Below are positions 6,420 through 7,046 of a DNA stretch of 7,046 bases, in pieces (position 1 is the first letter of the stretch; every line of letters begins with the position of its first letter). The stretch is from Acholeplasmatales bacterium. Its GTDB lineage: Bacteria > Bacillota_I > Bacilli_A > Acholeplasmatales > Anaeroplasmataceae. The stretch is from contig JAEELC010000154.1 of the NCBI GenBank assembly GCA_016288675.1, forward strand, positions 1 through 7,046, read 5' to 3'. The position numbers and the translations under genes were made by a program. Under the pieces are notes generated by a model. It was not told the DNA's origin. It saw nothing but the letters and a program-made list of their open reading frames with translations, and ran no database searches.

Positions 6420-6808
6420 GAATATACTGCGCAATTATTAGGTGTTTCATAAACTGCGACATGTGAAACACTATATTTTTTGCTCATTTCTTCATAAATA
6501 AATTTAGAAAAATTTTCAGCAGTTGTACGGAAAGGTACAATTCTAAGTAAGAATTGTTCTTGTAGCATATTTAATAATTCTTTCTTTAAAGAATTTTCTT
6601 CAACTATAAATGAATGATCAAAATAATCACAAAGTTCCTTTAAATCCTTCTTAATGATATTAAAGTCAACAACCATACCATTATCAGTATCACCATTAAT
6701 AGTAAGAACTACTCTCCAACGATGTCCATGAATATTTGCACATTTACCATTATAGTTTGTTAAGAAATGTGCAGCATCAAAACTAGATTCACAAGTTAAT
6801 TCAAACAT
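6410..6808 (-). CDS. queD: 6-carboxy-5,6,7,8-tetrahydropterin synthase
   Basis: QueD converts dihydroneopterin triphosphate to 6-carboxy-tetrahydropterin, releasing acetaldehyde and triphosphate. The 132-residue protein has the zinc histidines H14 (FDAAH), H27 and H29 (NIHGH), the catalytic cysteine C23 (YNGKCANIHGH), the Asp-His pair D64-H65 (YFDHS) and the pterin-anchoring glutamate E121 (VYETP). This is the complete set that separates QueD from eukaryotic-type PTP synthase. The start is the ATG at 6808, 5 nt after GGAGG. A TTG at 6820 in the same frame overlaps that ribosome site and is unlikely. It is the first gene of the operon, directly behind the predicted riboswitch terminator. Confidence 0.96.
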   Translation of the reverse strand: MFELTCESSFDAAHFLTNYNGKCANIHGHRWRVVLTINGDTDNGMVVDFNIIKKDLKELCDYFDHSFIVEENSLKKELLNMLQEQFLLRIVPFRTTAENFSKFIYEEMSKKYSVSHVAVYETPNNCAVYSCK

Positions 6809-6820
6809 AATTGCCTCCAA

Positions 6821-6846
6821 TAAAAAAAGTGTCTATAATAGACACT
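6821..6846 (-). terminator. Leader terminator hairpin just upstream of queD
   Basis: AGTGTCTA (6846-6839) pairs perfectly with TAGACACT (6835-6828) across a TTA loop and is followed by TTTTTT. The stem and U-tract end within a few bases of the queD ribosome site, so this terminator would act before any gene is transcribed. That position is typical of riboswitch-controlled attenuation. Confidence 0.85.
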
Positions 6847-6858
6847 AAAAATAAATAA

Positions 6859-6888
6859 ATGGAATACAAAAAACATTTTGTACTCCAT
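6859..6888 (-). repeat. Second leader hairpin (terminator-like or switching element)
   Basis: On the minus strand ATGGAGTACAAAA (6888-6876) pairs with TTTTGTATTCCAT (6871-6859), 13 bp with one G-U pair, around the tetraloop TGTT. It is followed by TTATTTATTTTT, an interrupted U-tract that makes a weaker terminator than the next hairpin. Its 3' arm (ATTCCATTTA, 6865-6856) could instead pair with the upstream segment TAAATGAAT (6907-6899) with one bulge, a candidate antiterminator. Hairpin formation is directly supported by sequence; the switching role is inferred. Confidence 0.65.
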
Positions 6889-6912
6889 CATAAAACTAAT
6901 TCATTTAAAATG

Positions 6913-6956
6913 TCCTGGTTTTGTTTAACGACAGGATGGTACAAACGAACTGTCGT
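6913..6956 (-). promoter_or_regulatory. Putative preQ1-I type riboswitch aptamer
   Basis: On the minus strand ACGACAG (6956-6950) pairs perfectly with CTGTCGT (6934-6928). The loop TTCGTTTGTACCATC contains the UUC...ACC elements seen in preQ1-I loops and ends in a cytosine before the stem, where the preQ1-recognising C sits. The stem is followed by TTAAACAAAACCAGG, nearly the same as the tail of the Thermoanaerobacter tengcongensis preQ1 aptamer (TTAACAAAACAAGG, recalled from memory). In that class the A-rich tail docks in the stem's minor groove and its 3' end makes a pseudoknot with the loop. The 15-nt loop is about four nt longer than in known examples, and I cannot assign the pseudoknot pairs uniquely. 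Location in the leader of a complete preQ1 operon strongly supports the call. Confidence 0.72.
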
Positions 6957-6976
6957 ATTAAATTTATAGCGAATTT

Positions 6977-7005
6977 AATATATCACTTTTATATAAAATA
7001 GTCAA
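6977..7005 (-). promoter_or_regulatory. Sigma-A promoter of the que operon
   Basis: TTGACT (7005-7000) and TATATT (6982-6977) on the minus strand are separated by exactly 17 bp and lie just upstream of the riboswitch-like leader. The transcript would begin near 6970, about 14 nt before the aptamer stem, giving a leader of about 160 nt to the queD ATG. Confidence 0.85.
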
Positions 7006-7046
7006 TTATTTTCTTATAGCAACAGGTATATTTGCTAATTCTAAGC
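7006..7046 (-). CDS. Possible 3' end of an upstream gene
   Basis: A minus-strand frame enters from the window edge, reads LELANIPVAIRK and stops at TAA (7008-7006), immediately before the que -35 box. The residues look like a natural protein C-terminus and the direction matches the operon, but 12 codons cannot establish a gene. The plus strand is also open over the same bases without a start codon. No family is assigned. Confidence 0.3.
   Translation of the reverse strand, partial: LELANIPVAIRK

Noticed and set aside
4040..6808. Operon serving 7-deazaguanine DNA modification (Dpd-type or phage)
   Set aside because: queF, which commits the pathway to preQ1 for tRNA, is present and intact, and no dpd or phage genes are seen.
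6806..6820. TTG start for queD at 6820
   Set aside because: The TTG is part of the ribosome-binding sequence TTGGAGG; the ATG at 6808 has ideal spacing and matches the family N-terminus.

Overview
The window is very AT-rich bacterial DNA with strong AGGAGG-type ribosome sites, TTGACT/TATATT-type promoters, U-tract terminators and TAA as the stop codon of every intact gene. This points to a low-GC Gram-positive (Bacillota; Bacilli, Erysipelotrichia or Clostridia-like). Tryptophan is encoded by TGG where I checked, and no gene needs TGA read as tryptophan, so I see no sign of a mycoplasma code. The species cannot be named from this sequence.

Right half (4005-7005, minus strand): a compact operon queD-queE-folE-queC-queF. 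It encodes the whole route from GTP to preQ1, the 7-deazaguanine precursor of queuosine in tRNA. FolE makes dihydroneopterin triphosphate from GTP, QueD makes 6-carboxy-tetrahydropterin, QueE makes 7-carboxy-7-deazaguanine, QueC makes preQ0 and QueF reduces preQ0 to preQ1. The genes overlap or lie 1 nt apart. Upstream is a near-ideal sigma-A promoter, then a leader of about 160 nt. The leader holds a hairpin plus A-rich tail that resembles a preQ1-I riboswitch, followed by two further hairpins; the second is a textbook terminator ending just before the queD ribosome site. The layout suggests feedback control of the operon by its own product.

Middle (1891-3954): the most AT-rich part. A plus-strand gene (3112-3954) encodes a probable tandem-GNAT acetyltransferase with its own terminator, and it converges on the que operon. 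Facing away from it on the minus strand is a decayed AraC-family regulator (1891 to about 2958). It has a frameshift at a G5 run, a second frame change, an in-frame stop, no credible start codon, and a 3' end that reads through what looks like its own terminator.

Left part (1-1754, minus strand): a glycoside-pentoside-hexuronide (GPH) type sugar:cation symporter. Its promoter has a catabolite-response element (cre) directly next to the -35 box. Downstream come an intercistronic hairpin and the first 19 codons of another gene that leaves the window. This looks like part of a carbohydrate-utilisation locus whose local regulator may have been the broken AraC gene.

I do not see an unknown defence or mobile system here. 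The points most worth checking are the divergent preQ1-type leader with its double hairpin and the partly decayed AraC locus.
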